From NCBI GenBank assembly GCA_023078685.1, contig JALGAS010000004.1, positions 1,736,001 to 1,800,000 of the forward strand: a stretch of DNA of 64,000 nt, in the 5' to 3' direction. The notes below the pieces were generated by a model. The model did not search any database and was not told where the DNA came from. It saw only the letters and a program-made list of their open reading frames with translations. Made by a program: the position numbers and the translations under genes. How positions within the stretch are numbered: position 1 is the first letter of the stretch; each line of letters opens with the position of its first letter. Below, in pieces: positions 9,256 through 20,378 of this stretch. This DNA comes from Neopestalotiopsis rosae (lineage: Eukaryota > Ascomycota > Sordariomycetes > Amphisphaeriales > Sporocadaceae).

Positions 9256-12200
9256 GATGACTGGGTGGAACGAATGGCAGTTGGAGCGGGAGTCGAGATC
9301 TGGGAGTCGGAAGATTAAGATCGCGAGACTAGACGAAGGACAAGATGGATGCGGGAGGTCTTTGTATTTTAGTGGGGATGGTCGAGACCAGTTGAGTTGC
9401 GCTTCGCCGTATACAGACAAGGTACGTAACAGATGATGAACAGACTTGCTTGACTGACTGCACAGACGAGGGAGAGAAGAGAAAAAAAGCGGAGAGTTTT
9501 GAAGAGGAGCGATGATGAAATTGAAGGTAGGGGGAACCACCGGCGCCTTCTTCACTTAATAAACGGCGTGAGCACAGGCATTGCCGGACCTTCGTACTAC
9601 TTGGGTTGGTTCAATGTTCTGCTGATTGCTTGGAGGTTCTGGTTCTCGGTACGCGCCAGCGAGACCCAAGGAAGGAGGACTGGAGTAGTCCAAGGGTAAG
9701 GTATGTATTGATGTATGTCATGTACTATGCAATAAAACAGGTACAATAATGATACCTATGTACGGGTCATGCAGATGTATGGTGGAACTGCTTGAACTGA
9801 ACTGCTACTACGAGCTACATAGGTAACATATGTATGTACATACATTGAACACAGATGCTCCTTGGTGGGTAAGGGGTAACTACATTATGCTTCGAAATCT
9901 TGACAGGTGTATATAGCGCGCGCGTCCTATCTTTCTTGCTTCCCGTTGTCATGTATGTGAGACAGGCCTGATAGTTGTACAGCTTTGTCGTTGTTGCATG
10001 AGAGTGCCGAAAGTGCACGAGAACAGCTTATTTGAAAACCTAAAATCAAAAAATTCCCGTTCGCTCGGAAAGCAGCCCGAACGGTTACCCAGGATCGTTA
10101 GTGGACTCGTCAGGCGACCGGTTTCTGGGCCTTTGGGTCCCTGTCAGGCTGTAAAAAGCCCATTAATCGAGGCGGGCTGTGAGGCCAGGGGGCGGCTAGC
10201 CCAGTAGGTACAGACGCCGGTCGGGGGGGCTTCCCCCGCGTTATTGAAACCGCTTCAACGACGCAAGCCCCCATGCTTACTTACATAGGGTAAGTACTAG
10301 CACCTAACCTAGTGCTTTGTTAGACTTTCTTCGGAGTTTTGACGTCGGACGTGAGAACAGATCAACAGCTTCCTCTGCGACCGTATAATTACCACAAGAA
10401 GAATGCAAAGAACAAGATCTTGGCTCGCATATCGGGGTGACATGATTATAGGAGGGCCACGTCATTCTCTTGGCACACCAAGTCAAATAGTTCCGCCCCT
10501 GACAATCTATCATCAGATGGTTTGTGGCAGTACACACATACCTTACGTACAGCATCAAAAGGTTAGATACGAAGGGGTTCCGCAGAAGGATTTCAGGCGA
10601 ATTCTTTTTTTCTCACAAGACAGGAAAGCAATGCGTGCGCACGGATTCCGCATCAACTTGACATACCTGAGTAACACGTACCTTGCCTGACGATCTTCTG
10701 GCGAGAACACCATGGATGTCTCCAGTCCTGCGCGGACGTCCAACGAGCTCTTGCTTCTTGTTTGCCTGCAGATCGAGGCAGTATACTAACCTAGTTATCT
10801 GGTGTACGTAGTCCGGGCCCCACGCCGATACGTGCCAAGCAGCAGCAGGCGGACTAATGTTGTCCACACCGAGGCTGTAAGGATGACAGGGACGGGATCT
10901 GAAGATTTGAGTTGATGGATGACACGTTATAGCGAAAGAAGTAGGGACTTGGCTATGCTTTTGAAATTGTACTTCATACATCAGAACCATAGTATCATTA
11001 CTTCCCTTCACCTTGTGAATTGACTACCTACGAAGGCAATTATCTCGTCGTAATATCTTGAACTGACTCCTTCCGTCCTAGGTATATCTGTGGTTTGTGC
11101 CTCAATAGCCCACTAGGCCGGTGGGAATCTTTGTAAGCCTCTTGGTAAGCATGGCGATCATAGAAATACCCCTGATATTTACGCGTACAATCTCAGGGGT
11201 GCGGGCTTGTGTCCCTCGATGTGGCAACAGCATACTCTCGGAAAATATGTGACACTATGACTATAGAGAGCAATCATTCTGGTTTTCACGCCGCGGCATT
11301 ATCATCAAGCAGGCTGTTGTCTTGGAAGGTTTGGTCATTGTTGCAATGCTGCTCCACCTTGAGTAGAAGCATTTCGACCTGGAACTGCGTACTTCAGAAG
11401 TTCCTTGTCAGGAAATGCCCATGTAACGAGTACCTTTGATATTGTAGAGAGACCCGAAAGTTTGTGTGAATTGGACTCTGGTAGAAGTCCGACATTGTGT
11501 AAGTTTCTGCTATCGAGGATTCCTCAAAATTCTGTCGAGGTTGCGACAAAAACCATTGCCTACTTCGAGGCAGAAGAGGCATTGTGGTACCCGGACGTGA
11601 GAAGAACGGTATGGTGAGCACTATCTGTGAAGAAATAAGCCGTTGCTGATCAAGTTTTTTCTTGCAGGAGTATCGATCCATTCCGTCACTCGCGTCTGTC
11701 CAATGCGTTTCCCTCAGCACCTAGGTTCGAGGCAACAATATCATTGACAATAACCCACCTCTTGAATAACAGCCACAAGACCAATGGCTAACATGAGGAT
11801 CGGCATTCCTACGCTCATCAATGGCACTGAACGCCCCCATGTGAAATCAGATTCAGAAGATTGCCGCCCGAATGACACGGTGAAACCGAGGCCGGACCCG
11901 AGTGATGATCAAGGAAGGTTAAGACTACTGGTCATCACAATGGGAAACGCGATACAATTCATGTCTGTGCATCATGGAACAAGACACTCGAGTGCGTTTA
12001 CGCATCATACATGGTATGCTAGGCGTTGGTTGGTACAATACATATCCAATCAATGCCGCCGAACGAAAAGCCGCTGCAAGATCTCGATAAGAGAAATCGA
12101 TTCGAGAATTCTATGATATCCAAGAGATGATGCATAGATGGAAGAAACAGCAAGAACTGTGATTATCGTCAAAGGAAAAAAGAAAAATGGTGGGCACTAT

Positions 12201-12829
12201 GTCCAGTGATATTGGTTGGGAGGGAATGTACAAATGAATTGGACAGCAGCAACCGTGGACGTTGCTGTGACCACCTTACACCAAACTACCCTAACCTAGG
12301 TGATGCAGTTAGGGCATGGAAGATTTGAGAGAATCAAAGCTTCATTTCATGGGAAAGGACCTCCAGACGAGAACTTGGACTTGTAAACTTTGTCCAGTGG
12401 CTTCGAAACACCGAGTGACCTGGATGGGCGGGTGCCTACGGACGGACTTGGGGTTAGTAAACCACTACGTAAACCACTACATTTCCCACGGAAAGTACGA
12501 TGATAAGGTTGGGATCAGGTGTTCTGTACAGCAGACTGGCAGGCGACATTGAAGTATCTAAATGGCATTGGCAGATCCAGGACAGGAGACTTTTTTCTGT
12601 CCCGCAAAAAGTGAGAACGGAGAAAGCTTTCATCGATTCACCCGCCAACCTGAGGAGGAAGAGACGCACCAGGACCTACCATCAGTCCTGCCTTCTTCAT
12701 CCCATCTTTTCCCACAACTACACTTTCTTGCCCATCGTCCATTCAGACCTCGACTTCAGAGAGGTGACGCACTGCTGATTCCATTATTACCAGTTGCCAA
12801 ATAATCCTCTTCATTTTCCTGTCACTGGG
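9256..12829. other. Intergenic, no gene recognised
   Basis: About 3.6 kb between divergent genes, so it holds the promoters of the bZIP gene and of the 583-residue protein. The first 300 bases are probably the bZIP leader. The part around 9700-9850 is rich in GTATGTA/TACATAC words and includes a 16-bp perfect palindrome. Two ACCTAGGT sites lie at 11719 and 12294, and a doubled GTAAACCACTAC lies near 12457-12480. Open frames such as 10613-11011 minus have no recognisable domain. Confidence 0.4.
9830..9845. repeat. 16-bp perfect palindrome
   Basis: ATGTATGTACATACAT reads the same on both strands. It sits about 575 bases upstream of the bZIP start codon, among other GTATGT words. It could be a binding site for a dimeric regulator or a simple alternating purine/pyrimidine tract. 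No function can be assigned. Confidence 0.7.
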
Positions 12830-14640
12830 ATGCCGGGTTTGAGTTTTGGGCCTTTTGGTTTTCCAGCTTCAGACGCGTCGTCAACGATGATGGCGGCTCA
12901 CGAGGAAAATGTAAGATCTAGAAATTTATAACGTCGACCTTGCCAGGCTCGTTCTGACACAAAATGTAGACCTCAACACCTCAGATGCGTGGCCAGTCGC
13001 AGCCCACGCCCCCTCCGCCTCGCCAACCAGCCTTGATTGTCCCTCCTCAGCCTCAACCAAACCCTTTTGCTGCTGCCCAGCTTGATCACGTTGCCAACAG
13101 TCGAGCCAGAGACGGTCCCAGGTACACTACTGTTGGCTCTCTGGTCAACCCCAACTCTACCCCCCAGTTCGCCAGGCCCGTACGCAGATCTGCAGCTGTA
13201 ACGATTCGAAACTCCCAAGGCGAGGCCGTTGATGTCAACAACGCGTGGAGGGACAGACCTCTTCAGTATTCGCCACTCCAACAGAATACCGACCGTGCAG
13301 TCAGCCCTCCCACGGTCAATCTTCCCTCGGCTACTGCAGGACTCGCCAGTATTTACTCAAGGCGCGGACCTTCGAGACTCACTCTTGGACCTGTGCCAAT
13401 CGAAGAAGACGCCAGGCTTTACAGTCGGTATGTAGCAGCCATCGCCGCCAGTAGAACGTATGAAGATGGACCCGAGCAGAATGATACCGATACGCTTGAC
13501 CCTCCATTTGAGGAGAGTACGTCCGGAGCTGCGGCGTTCGGAATTGATGGTGCTCGTCCTTCCGCTACCAGTGACAATGAAGATGATGCGAACGAGGATG
13601 AATCGCTGAGACAGATGTCCGTCAAGACACTGACCAATCTCGCGTCCTACGAGAACCCTCAGCAGAGGACAGCTCAGAGAATCTTGTCTCGTGCTCGCGA
13701 GATAACCACTACCCAACAGATTGCTGGTCCTTCTGCTGGCCCTTCTGCTGGTCCTTCTGCTGGTCCTTCTGCCGGTCCTTCTGCTGGTCCTTCTACTAAT
13801 CCTTCTGCTAATCCTTCTGGTCTGAACAGAAATAGTATACTAGAGTGGGACGCTAGGGTTGAGGCAGAGACGAGGGCATCTCCAGTGCCTTATAACTCGA
13901 TTCTGTCCAACGGACCTGGGGCCCCTCGTCCTCTCACAGCTGGTCCCCCAGGTCTACGGCAATACAGGCCCATCGACAACTCTGCAACAGCTAGGCAATC
14001 GGTGCCCTTGAGAGATTATCCAACTGCCGCCCCAAGCCCGTCCCTCTTCCCGTCTATTGTCAGCGAGCTTGGTAGAACCACAAGTCAAGGAGTTTCACTA
14101 CAGAGATCCACCACATTCACGCCAATTAATCTGGGTCCCCCCGAGACTCAGAGGCCTGCTTCATCTACAGTCTATGATACCCTTTCCGCTGAAGATGCTC
14201 GCAGGTGGTACCGCAACGGGGTTCTTCCTAGCAACTTTAACGACACGGTTCGACCGTCAATTGTGTTTGGATATGGCTCTTCACTAGAGAACAATCTCTT
14301 CAATGTGGACAACGAGGATGGCAGCGTCCCATCGCGCGACAGAGACATCCATACCCTCTGGACTGAATGCTCAGAGCTCTACTCATCATCCATGGACGCG
14401 TTTCTCACCACGCTGAACGATCGGCGCCTTCAGCTGGGAATGGACTTTCAGAGAGAAGGAGAAACAGAAGAGGCCCGCGCATTCCTTGCCATGCTGCGAG
14501 ATGACCGGCCCCAGCTTGGAACTGGCCTCCAGAACCGTGGACAATCCCGCGTAAACATGGAACCCAGCCTCCGCATGCTACTCGATGAATTAGACGAAAT
14601 GTCTGCACAGGACTCCGAAATCCCCAGCGTATCGGATTAG
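12830..14640 (+). CDS. Disordered fungal protein with GPSA repeats, function unknown
   Basis: Two exons (12830-12910, 12970-14640; intron 59 bases) give 583 residues starting MPGLSFGPFGFPASD. The second exon alone is open from a Met at 12985, but splicing to the upstream exon is in phase with good GTAAGA and TAG borders. Most of the chain is Pro-, Ser-, Gln- and Asn-rich and looks disordered. Residues 280-311 are eight tandem four-residue repeats (GPSA becoming GPST, NPSA and NPSG). Three ordered-looking short blocks stand out: SVKTLTNLASY (244-254), a Gly/Pro block GPGAPRPLTAGPPGLRQYRP (342-361), and DTLSAEDARRWYRNGVLP (about 430-447). These resemble motifs of uncharacterised fungal proteins, but I know no function for them. 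No membrane segment or signal peptide is seen. A scaffold or regulatory role would be a guess. Confidence 0.85.
13726..13821 (+). repeat. 12-bp coding minisatellite (eight units)
   Basis: Eight consecutive copies of GGTCCTTCTGCT-like units encode the GPSA repeats of the surrounding protein. The early units are almost identical at the DNA level. The last three drift at their first and last codons (ACT, AAT, GGT). The near identity suggests recent expansion by slippage or unequal exchange, and copy number is likely to vary between strains. Confidence 0.9.
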
Positions 14641-16081
14641 AGAGACAAAGAAACGCCGGATTCTCGCAGGCCGGTGTGCTTTCGACGAGGACGAGTTCTC
14701 AACTCGGTTGGAAACTTTCTCGGGGCTTGATCTATGTTCTTTCGAAGCTGCTCAACTTGGCAGCGCGTTGTTTCTGTATTCTTGATCTTTTACTTACTTG
14801 AGGAAAAGAAAGCAACTTGCCCGCTCCGTGGGTGTTGAGCTTTGATTTCCCGAGTTTCGAGTATTTCTTGGTTTCCACAGCTACTTGGATGCTCGCAAAG
14901 CCCAGCATCGCTTGCAAGATCATACACGTACACACCGATATACTTTGAACAGCAAGCTCTTACCGAGGTACGAAAGCGATGCTCGTTCAACAAGATGGTC
15001 TCACAGCCAGCCAACACTAGTTTGTGTCATTCGACCCGGACAAGTTGTTATTTGGTCGGCAGGCATCGATGGTGCGAAACGCTTGGGTTAGTTTGAGTTG
15101 AAGGAAATTTCTCAGTAGTGCAGTATGTCTTGACAAATGGGCATGCCTTGTTTTGTTCTTAATGCTAGTTTTGAGTGCAGAATGGACAGAGCTGCAATAG
15201 ACGGCTCCGCGCCTGTTAGATGGTTACCTGACTATTTTCCATTTTCAGAAAGAATAAGGTTGTTTACAACATGATGGCTTCAGGAAAGAATTTTCGTGAA
15301 CATTTGAGCAGGCTCTCTTGTACGTTGCCGTTATCCGTGTTGGCTTGTCCACGTCCAACTATTCTCATTTCTTTGATGGGTCGAGTCGATGCCGTTGAAC
15401 CCCGGCACCGTGGAGTTCCGTGGAGATATTGGCCGGTTTGTTATAGGGTCCCATTAGCTGACAAACCATGAAATTATTTCTAATCGACAGCTTTAGCTCC
15501 CCTTCCATTCGTATATAGATGAGGATGTTCTGGCCGTTTATTCCCAGAGATTTCGTTTCTTGGATGACGTTTTGCACTGGGAGCTTCAGCGTTCATGGTA
15601 TTGTGACGATATATTTGTTGTGTATCAAAGGCGCTTCTAAACCATAAAAAGCCCGGTTCCCCCCTTCTTCTACGTGGCCGGCCTTGGAAGCAACCCCAAC
15701 CATTGAGTAAGGGAACTGCGCAAAGCAAAGCACATTCGGTCTGGCTTGTCCCCTTTATAAAGTGAAATAAAGTACGTCCTTTCAACCACCCACGAAACCA
15801 CAGGTCACAGTGGTGTAGTGGTAACCGCTCCGCTTCCTAGAAACCTTGCATTTCTATCTCTCTCTCTGGCTGGGGCCGCCCTCCCCCAGTCTTTTTGTTC
15901 GATTCCCGGTTGTTCCTTGGTCTTGACTTTTTCCCCTACCCCTTCCCTTTTATTTCCTGGCAGTCTTTGCCCGAACCGGCCATGCTGCAGCACAGGAGAT
16001 GGAGCTGAGACTTTGAATAGAATACCAAAGAATTTGATCCCGATAATCCAAGATTGCAAAGCATTCCTGACCGAGAGAAAA
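14641..16081. other. Intergenic, contains a tRNA-like relic
   Basis: About 1.4 kb between two plus-strand genes. The only recognisable element is the tRNA-like relic near 15.8 kb. A plus-strand frame running from 15818 into the downstream gene is open by chance through that relic. It does not look like protein, so the downstream start was placed at the internal Met. Confidence 0.45.
15803..15920 (+). pseudogene. tRNA-Gly-like relic with split A and B boxes
   Basis: A perfect-looking A box (TGGTGTAGTGG, 15811-15821) is followed by an anticodon-arm-like CGCTTCC. A B box (GTTCGATTCC, 15897-15906) continues as CGGTTG, the usual 3' end of fungal glycine tRNAs. The two boxes are about 75 bases apart, far more than in a normal tRNA gene. 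The intervening piece is CT-rich and ends in a T5 run that would stop RNA polymerase III just before the B box. The acceptor and T stems do not pair. It is therefore probably a tRNA gene broken by an insertion, not an intron-bearing working gene. A second T5 run at 15928 may be the old terminator. Confidence 0.45.
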
Positions 16082-16600
16082 ATGGCTTCCCCATCTCGCC
16101 AGACCCTCCTCGACACAACCCACAAATTCATCTCCCTCTTCACGCAGCCATTTTCGCCGTCTGCCGCGTTGGAGCTACGCGCCCCGGGCTGCGTCCACCA
16201 CATTGGGCCCAGCGTGCCGGACCTGACATTTACGGACAACGAGGCGGCCGTGGCGTCCTGGGCGAACCTGCAATGGGCCTTTCGCAACTACCGCTTCACC
16301 GGACAAGACCCAACAGCTGGCGACGGCAACAGCAGCAGTATGCCTGCCGTGTTTGTCGACGTGGAGGCGCGCACCACCGTGTTCCGCGTCCGCGGCGAGG
16401 CCGACACGGTCGACGGGCCGTACCGGCACGACATTGTCTTCATGCTGACCATGGACGCCGTGGAGGGCCGGCGGGTCGAGGTGATTGACGAGGTGTGCGA
16501 CAGCGCGTACGTGGCGGGGTGGATGGCCAAGTTTGGAGACGAGCAGTTTAGAAAGAGGAGTGAGGAGTGGCAGGCCAGCGAGGAAGCAAGGAAGAAGTAA
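16082..16600 (+). CDS. NTF2/SnoaL-like fold protein
   Basis: Intronless gene of 172 residues beginning MASPSRQTLLDTTHKFISLF. The pattern is that of the SnoaL-like branch of the NTF2 superfamily. It has an N-terminal helix, a conserved-looking CVHHIGP strand (about 37-43) and a TFTDNEAAVASWANL helix. Alternating strands follow (VFVDVEARTTVFRVRGEA, then YRHDIVFMLTMD and VEVIDEVCDSAYV) and the protein ends in a charged helical tail. In this superfamily the cone-shaped fold holds a small-molecule pocket, and members range from cyclases and isomerases to non-catalytic binding proteins. No substrate can be inferred. The coding part is strongly GC-rich. It is convergent with the next gene, the two stop codons being 383 bases apart. 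A longer upstream in-frame extension exists but runs through non-coding sequence. Confidence 0.8.
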   Translation: MASPSRQTLLDTTHKFISLFTQPFSPSAALELRAPGCVHHIGPSVPDLTFTDNEAAVASWANLQWAFRNYRFTGQDPTAGDGNSSSMPAVFVDVEARTTVFRVRGEADTVDGPYRHDIVFMLTMDAVEGRRVEVIDEVCDSAYVAGWMAKFGDEQFRKRSEEWQASEEARKK

Positions 16601-16983
16601 TTGATGTTGAGGAAATCGTGGTGTGAAAATTTCTTTTTGCCTTTTTCCCTGTTTTTGTCCATGGGGACTTGGGCGCTGTGCCTTTGGTAGAGGGCTTGAT
16701 ATGTTATGGTACAGAATTTTCGCTCTTTAACATTAAGCGTGCTCCAATCTTCATAAACGCCAGCCGTCTGGGTGAAGAATAGCGCTCTTCAGGACATTTC
16801 TCCATTACTCGGGGGCGTAGAGTGTCGTGCTCTGGGCCAATGCTTGGCCGTCGACAACTTCTGATCACAGGCCGACCGCAAGATTTAAGGCTTTGAGCAG
16901 CGGCCTGGGTAGGAGGGCGGTCCATGGCTGGGTGAGCTTCGAGGTTCAGTAGTGACTTTAGGTACTATATAGTACCACCTCGC
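16601..16983. terminator. Convergent 3' ends, shared terminator region
   Basis: This interval separates the stop codons of two converging genes and must hold both polyadenylation regions. A T-rich stretch (TTTCTTTTTGCC) follows the plus-strand stop codon. No gene is seen. Confidence 0.4.
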
Positions 16984-17436
16984 TCATTTCGCGTTGGTCC
17001 CAGATGCCTGCGCTACGGCCTTTTTAGCCTGCTCCTCTGCCTCTTTGGCTTTCATCCTGGCCTGCAGGGCGTTCAATTTGCGTTCCAGAGGCATCCGCGA
17101 GTTCATTAGGAGCGCCCTTCGGTTTTCAAGGTCCGATATTCTGTCCTCCGTAGTGGACTCGATGATTTGTTGCTTTTCCTGCATATACAGTTAGCCAATG
17201 ACTCATTGGATATAAGACCTTCATTTCAGATGAGTACATACAGCTTTGTACTCTTGTTGGGTCTTGAGTCCCGCACCATAGATGGCGCCCACGATTGTGA
17301 CGGCGGCGAATGCGACTGTCCATATGATGCGCTTATTACTCGGCACGGCCTTGGGCGCCGCAACGGGCGCCGGTGCCGGTTGTCCTCGTGGCCTTCCACC
17401 CCTGACTCTCGGTCCGCGCGGTGGTTGTGCTGCCAT
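16984..17436 (-). CDS. Small single-pass membrane protein with C-terminal coiled coil
   Basis: Two exons (17436-17242 and 17178-16984; intron 63 bases, GTATGT donor) give 129 residues. The N-terminus is basic and rich in Arg, Gly, Pro and Ala (MAAQPPRGPRVRGGRPRG). One hydrophobic segment lies at about 37-55 (IIWTVAFAAVTIVGAIYGAGL). A long charged helix follows from about 58 to 122, typical of a coiled coil (DRISDLENRRALL, then LERKLNALQARMKAKEAEE). An Arg-rich, acid-free N-terminus before a single helix suggests a mitochondrial inner-membrane or ER protein, but this is inference. The function is unknown to me. Splicing restores one continuous frame between two otherwise separate open frames, which is good support for a real gene. 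Confidence 0.8.
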
Positions 17437-17498
17437 TGTGGGCTATTTTTCTTCTTTGGTATGAGAGTAGTTTTGGCCTGGAGCTGTCTCTCTTTTGC

Positions 17499-17981
17499 TC
17501 AATCCCAGTACTCCCTCCAGCAGGACTGGCTCTCGCGTCTACTCTTGGTGGGCCGTTTGCTGCGCGCTACTGCATCACCGTAGCTGCTCAGGGTGCTACG
17601 ACTGCTGCGGCTGCTGCTTCGACTCTGCGCGCTCGACGTGCTGTCGAACGAGTCGGAGCGCGTGATGGCTCGGTGCCGGAAGCGTAGTGCAGATTCCCCC
17701 GGGAATCCGGTAGTAGATTGGTCAATGGCGGCGAATGGTGATGATTCAGCGTGATCACACTCGGAGTGAACAACAGGCGGCGATGCTAAGCGCGAGTTGA
17801 TGGCTGAAGATGTAATGAATGTCGATCTCGTGTTGGTGTTGCCTGGCAGCTGTTGAAGCTCGAGGGCGCCGAGAAGAAAATCGTCGTCTCTGCTATTGCT
17901 CCAGGCGGAATTCGTTCCGGGACTAGCGAGCCGGGTGGAAGAGGACAGCGCCCTTATTAAGCGATCCAGTGGGGGCATCAT
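17499..17981 (-). CDS. Ser/Arg-rich small protein, function unknown
   Basis: Open frame of 160 residues from the first of two adjacent Met codons (MMPPLDRLIRALSSSTRL). The frame continues upstream to 18122, but that part looks like leader. The middle and end are Ser- and Arg-rich (SDSFDSTSSAQSRSSSRSSR), with many potential phosphorylation sites. The protein ends in a basic patch and the motif CWREYWD. No domain is recognised. The stop codon lies only 62 bases upstream of the start codon of the next minus-strand gene, which is unusually tight for a fungus. This open frame could instead be part of that gene's promoter or leader. Composition and the distinctive C-terminus make a real protein somewhat more likely than not. 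Confidence 0.45.
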   Translation of the reverse strand: MMPPLDRLIRALSSSTRLASPGTNSAWSNSRDDDFLLGALELQQLPGNTNTRSTFITSSAINSRLASPPVVHSECDHAESSPFAAIDQSTTGFPGESALRFRHRAITRSDSFDSTSSAQSRSSSRSSRSTLSSYGDAVARSKRPTKSRRESQSCWREYWD

Positions 17982-18690
17982 TACTATCACTGACGTAGGT
18001 ATTGGCTGGCTGGCTTGAGATGGTATGTGAGTATTATTGCAGAAACAAGTTGCGATGTTTGCAATATTGTTCTGATGAAGTCTTTTGTGAATGAGATAGA
18101 CAGAGTAAAAGGCGTCAATCACCTCGTCATTTTGTTGAATTTCGATCTCTTGGATTCACAGTCTTTTCTCGGTTCGCTATCAATCAATTGGCCCTGCGCT
18201 GCTGCTTCAGTCACTTCCTGAAACTGCTCAGTGTGTTTCGCGTGGGGTTATGGGGGGAGGGGTTGGCTGGCTGCGCTTCTAGGAATTTCTCGGTCGCTGA
18301 GCTAATCCCGCTGCAGCCGGCGATCTTGTAAGTCACTCATAGGGAAACGACAATTACGCAAGTCGTTATAATTTGCGCTCTTTTTTATTTCATATGGTGA
18401 TAACCCTGCCAAGTATCTCACTCTCTCCTTTTTGATTGTTGAAAAAGACTATAGAAACTGTTTCGCAGTCGACGATTGTATGTTGTTTCCTCGTCGCTTG
18501 TATAGTCTCCAACTGACAGCCCAGCATAGGCGCCAAGGTTATCAACGCAGGGGGCTGAACTCCTACACAGTCTGCGTCTCAAGTAGCGCATCAACTCCTA
18601 GTTGCTGATCACACCTCGAAGAAAAGCTTAAGCACCTTTAATCGAGGCTGGCCGATAAGAGACACGAGGAAGAGAGGGAGAAACATCACC
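17982..18690. promoter_or_regulatory. Bidirectional promoter region
   Basis: About 0.7 kb between two divergent genes, the Ser/Arg-rich protein (minus) and the histidine phosphatase (plus). It should contain both promoters. No gene or strong site is recognised. Confidence 0.4.
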
Positions 18691-19818
18691 ATGACAACTC
18701 CGAGGGTCTTTATCGTCCGCCATGGCGAAACCGAGTGGTCGCTCGACGGCCGGCACACTGGTACCACCGACATACCTCTCACGGCCAACGGTGTCAAGCG
18801 AGTCCAGGCTACCGGCAGAGCCCTTGTGGGTGATGATCGTTTGATTGTGCCGAAACAGCTTGCTCATATGTGAGTGGAATCCTTTCCCGGTCTTGATTGT
18901 GTAGCCACTTTCGCTGGCGACGGAGTGCAAGCTAGACAGCTTGCAAATCACTACACGTATAAAAATGAAACACGATTATGCTATACAACCATACACATAC
19001 ATGGACGTGGAATGCCTCAACTAATGATGTGATAGTTATGTATCTCCGCGCACGCGAGCTCAGCGGACCTTTGAACTGCTCAATCTAGGGATTAAGGATC
19101 CCCTACCATGGAAGGAGCATGGCGACAAGCCAGAGTGTCGAGGTCCAGACTGTAACGCGCGCGTTGAGATCACTGAAGACATCCGGGAATGGGATTGTAA
19201 GCAAAAGACAAATCGCGCCTTTCTACTCTTTCTACCGGCACTGTTTTGCTAATGCTTTCGGGATGTTCTGCAGACGGTGATTATGAAGGCATCACCAGTG
19301 CTCAAATCAGAGACCAGCGGGAGAAGCAAGGTCTAAACCGGGACTGGGACATCTGGCGAGATGGATGTGTCGGTGGCGAGTTCGTCAATCCCTCAGCCCC
19401 TCGTCATTCTTGAGATGGCACGAAAAGAAACTGATCACACGCCGTTGTTACAGGAGCCCAGAGCAAGTCACCGAAAGGGTAGACAGGCTGATCAAGGACA
19501 TTCGCGAAAGATGGCAGGCGCCCGTGATAGGCAAGCCCAAGGGTGAAGCGCACCACGGCGATGTTCTGGTCGTCGCCCATGGTCATATCCTGCGGGCCTT
19601 TGCCATGAGATGGGTCGGCAAGACTCTCCCCGACGGCCCTACGTTCCTGTTGGAAGCAGGTGGTGTCGGCACTCTAAGGTAAGTTGCGTTGGTATACACT
19701 CAAGTGTGCGGGCATTGGATCATTGCGAGTATGATGCTGACGTGACTTGTCTAGCTATGAACATCACAACATTGACGAGCCCGCCATCTTACTTGGTGGT
19801 GCTTTCATCGTGTCATAG
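18691..19818 (+). CDS. SHB17: Histidine phosphatase, sedoheptulose-1,7-bisphosphatase-like
   Basis: Five exons (18691-18869, 19036-19196, 19274-19379, 19454-19678, 19755-19818) give 244 residues. The phosphoglycerate-mutase/histidine-phosphatase signature is complete. Arg10-His11-Gly12-Glu13 carries the phosphorylated His11. SPRTRAQRT at 63-71 supplies the second phosphate-binding Arg. REWDYGDYEG (110-119) supplies the acid. AHGH with His191 is the second catalytic histidine. The blocks [20 protein letters not shown] and [10 protein letters not shown] match yeast Shb17, which removes a phosphate from sedoheptulose-1,7-bisphosphate to feed ribose synthesis without NADPH production. Assignment to that subgroup rests on these motifs from memory; other small phosphatases of the superfamily are the alternative. 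A short insertion with two Cys (94 and 99) is noted. The start has RHG at the usual distance. The enzyme is cytosolic, with no signal or membrane segment. Confidence 0.9.
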
Positions 19819-20339
19819 TAGACTATACTCGCCGTTTGGGTAGCAGCGCGTGGGTAGCGCGACTACCATGAAATTCATTTCGTTACGTAGACTTTAAAAA
19901 TAAACTCTCGTATGCATGATGATCAGACGCCAAGAAATCTGGTGTCTCTTCATTTGTGGGAGCAATGAGATAAGACGAACACGTACTATATCGCATGAAA
20001 TGCATCACTGCACCGCTTTTATGCCATGAAACATCTATAGCAAATTCCGCCAACGCAAGTCATGACAGCTCGTGTCTGTTGTTGATCCTGCAGGTCGGGC
20101 TTATAGATCGCTTGGAGGAGAAGAAGAGTCAATAAGGTTCATGTACACAGTATGTGGAAGGCTGGTAACGTTGGATCGTCAGAATCAGAAGAGCCTATCG
20201 CATCCGTCCAATGCGCCTAGCACCAAAGATAGACGGAGGGCACGATCTTAGGCCGAGTGGAACAGAACGTTGCAAGCGACATTCTTCGATCGAAGCCTTT
20301 TGACTTCTTTCAGCTTCCCATTGAATAATGACTTACAGT

Positions 20340-20378
20340 AGCAGCAGCAGTAGTACGTAGTAGTAGTAGTAGTAGTAC
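20340..20378. repeat. (GTA)n-type microsatellite
   Basis: Imperfect AGC/AGT trinucleotide repeats run into a purer GTAGTAGTA tract, interrupted by a central TACGTA. The tract is likely to vary in length between strains. It has no coding role. Confidence 0.8.

Noticed and set aside
15818..16081. N-terminal extension of the NTF2-like protein
   Set aside because: The frame is open but runs through the tRNA-like relic and a CT-rich stretch, and the family normally starts near the internal Met at 16082.
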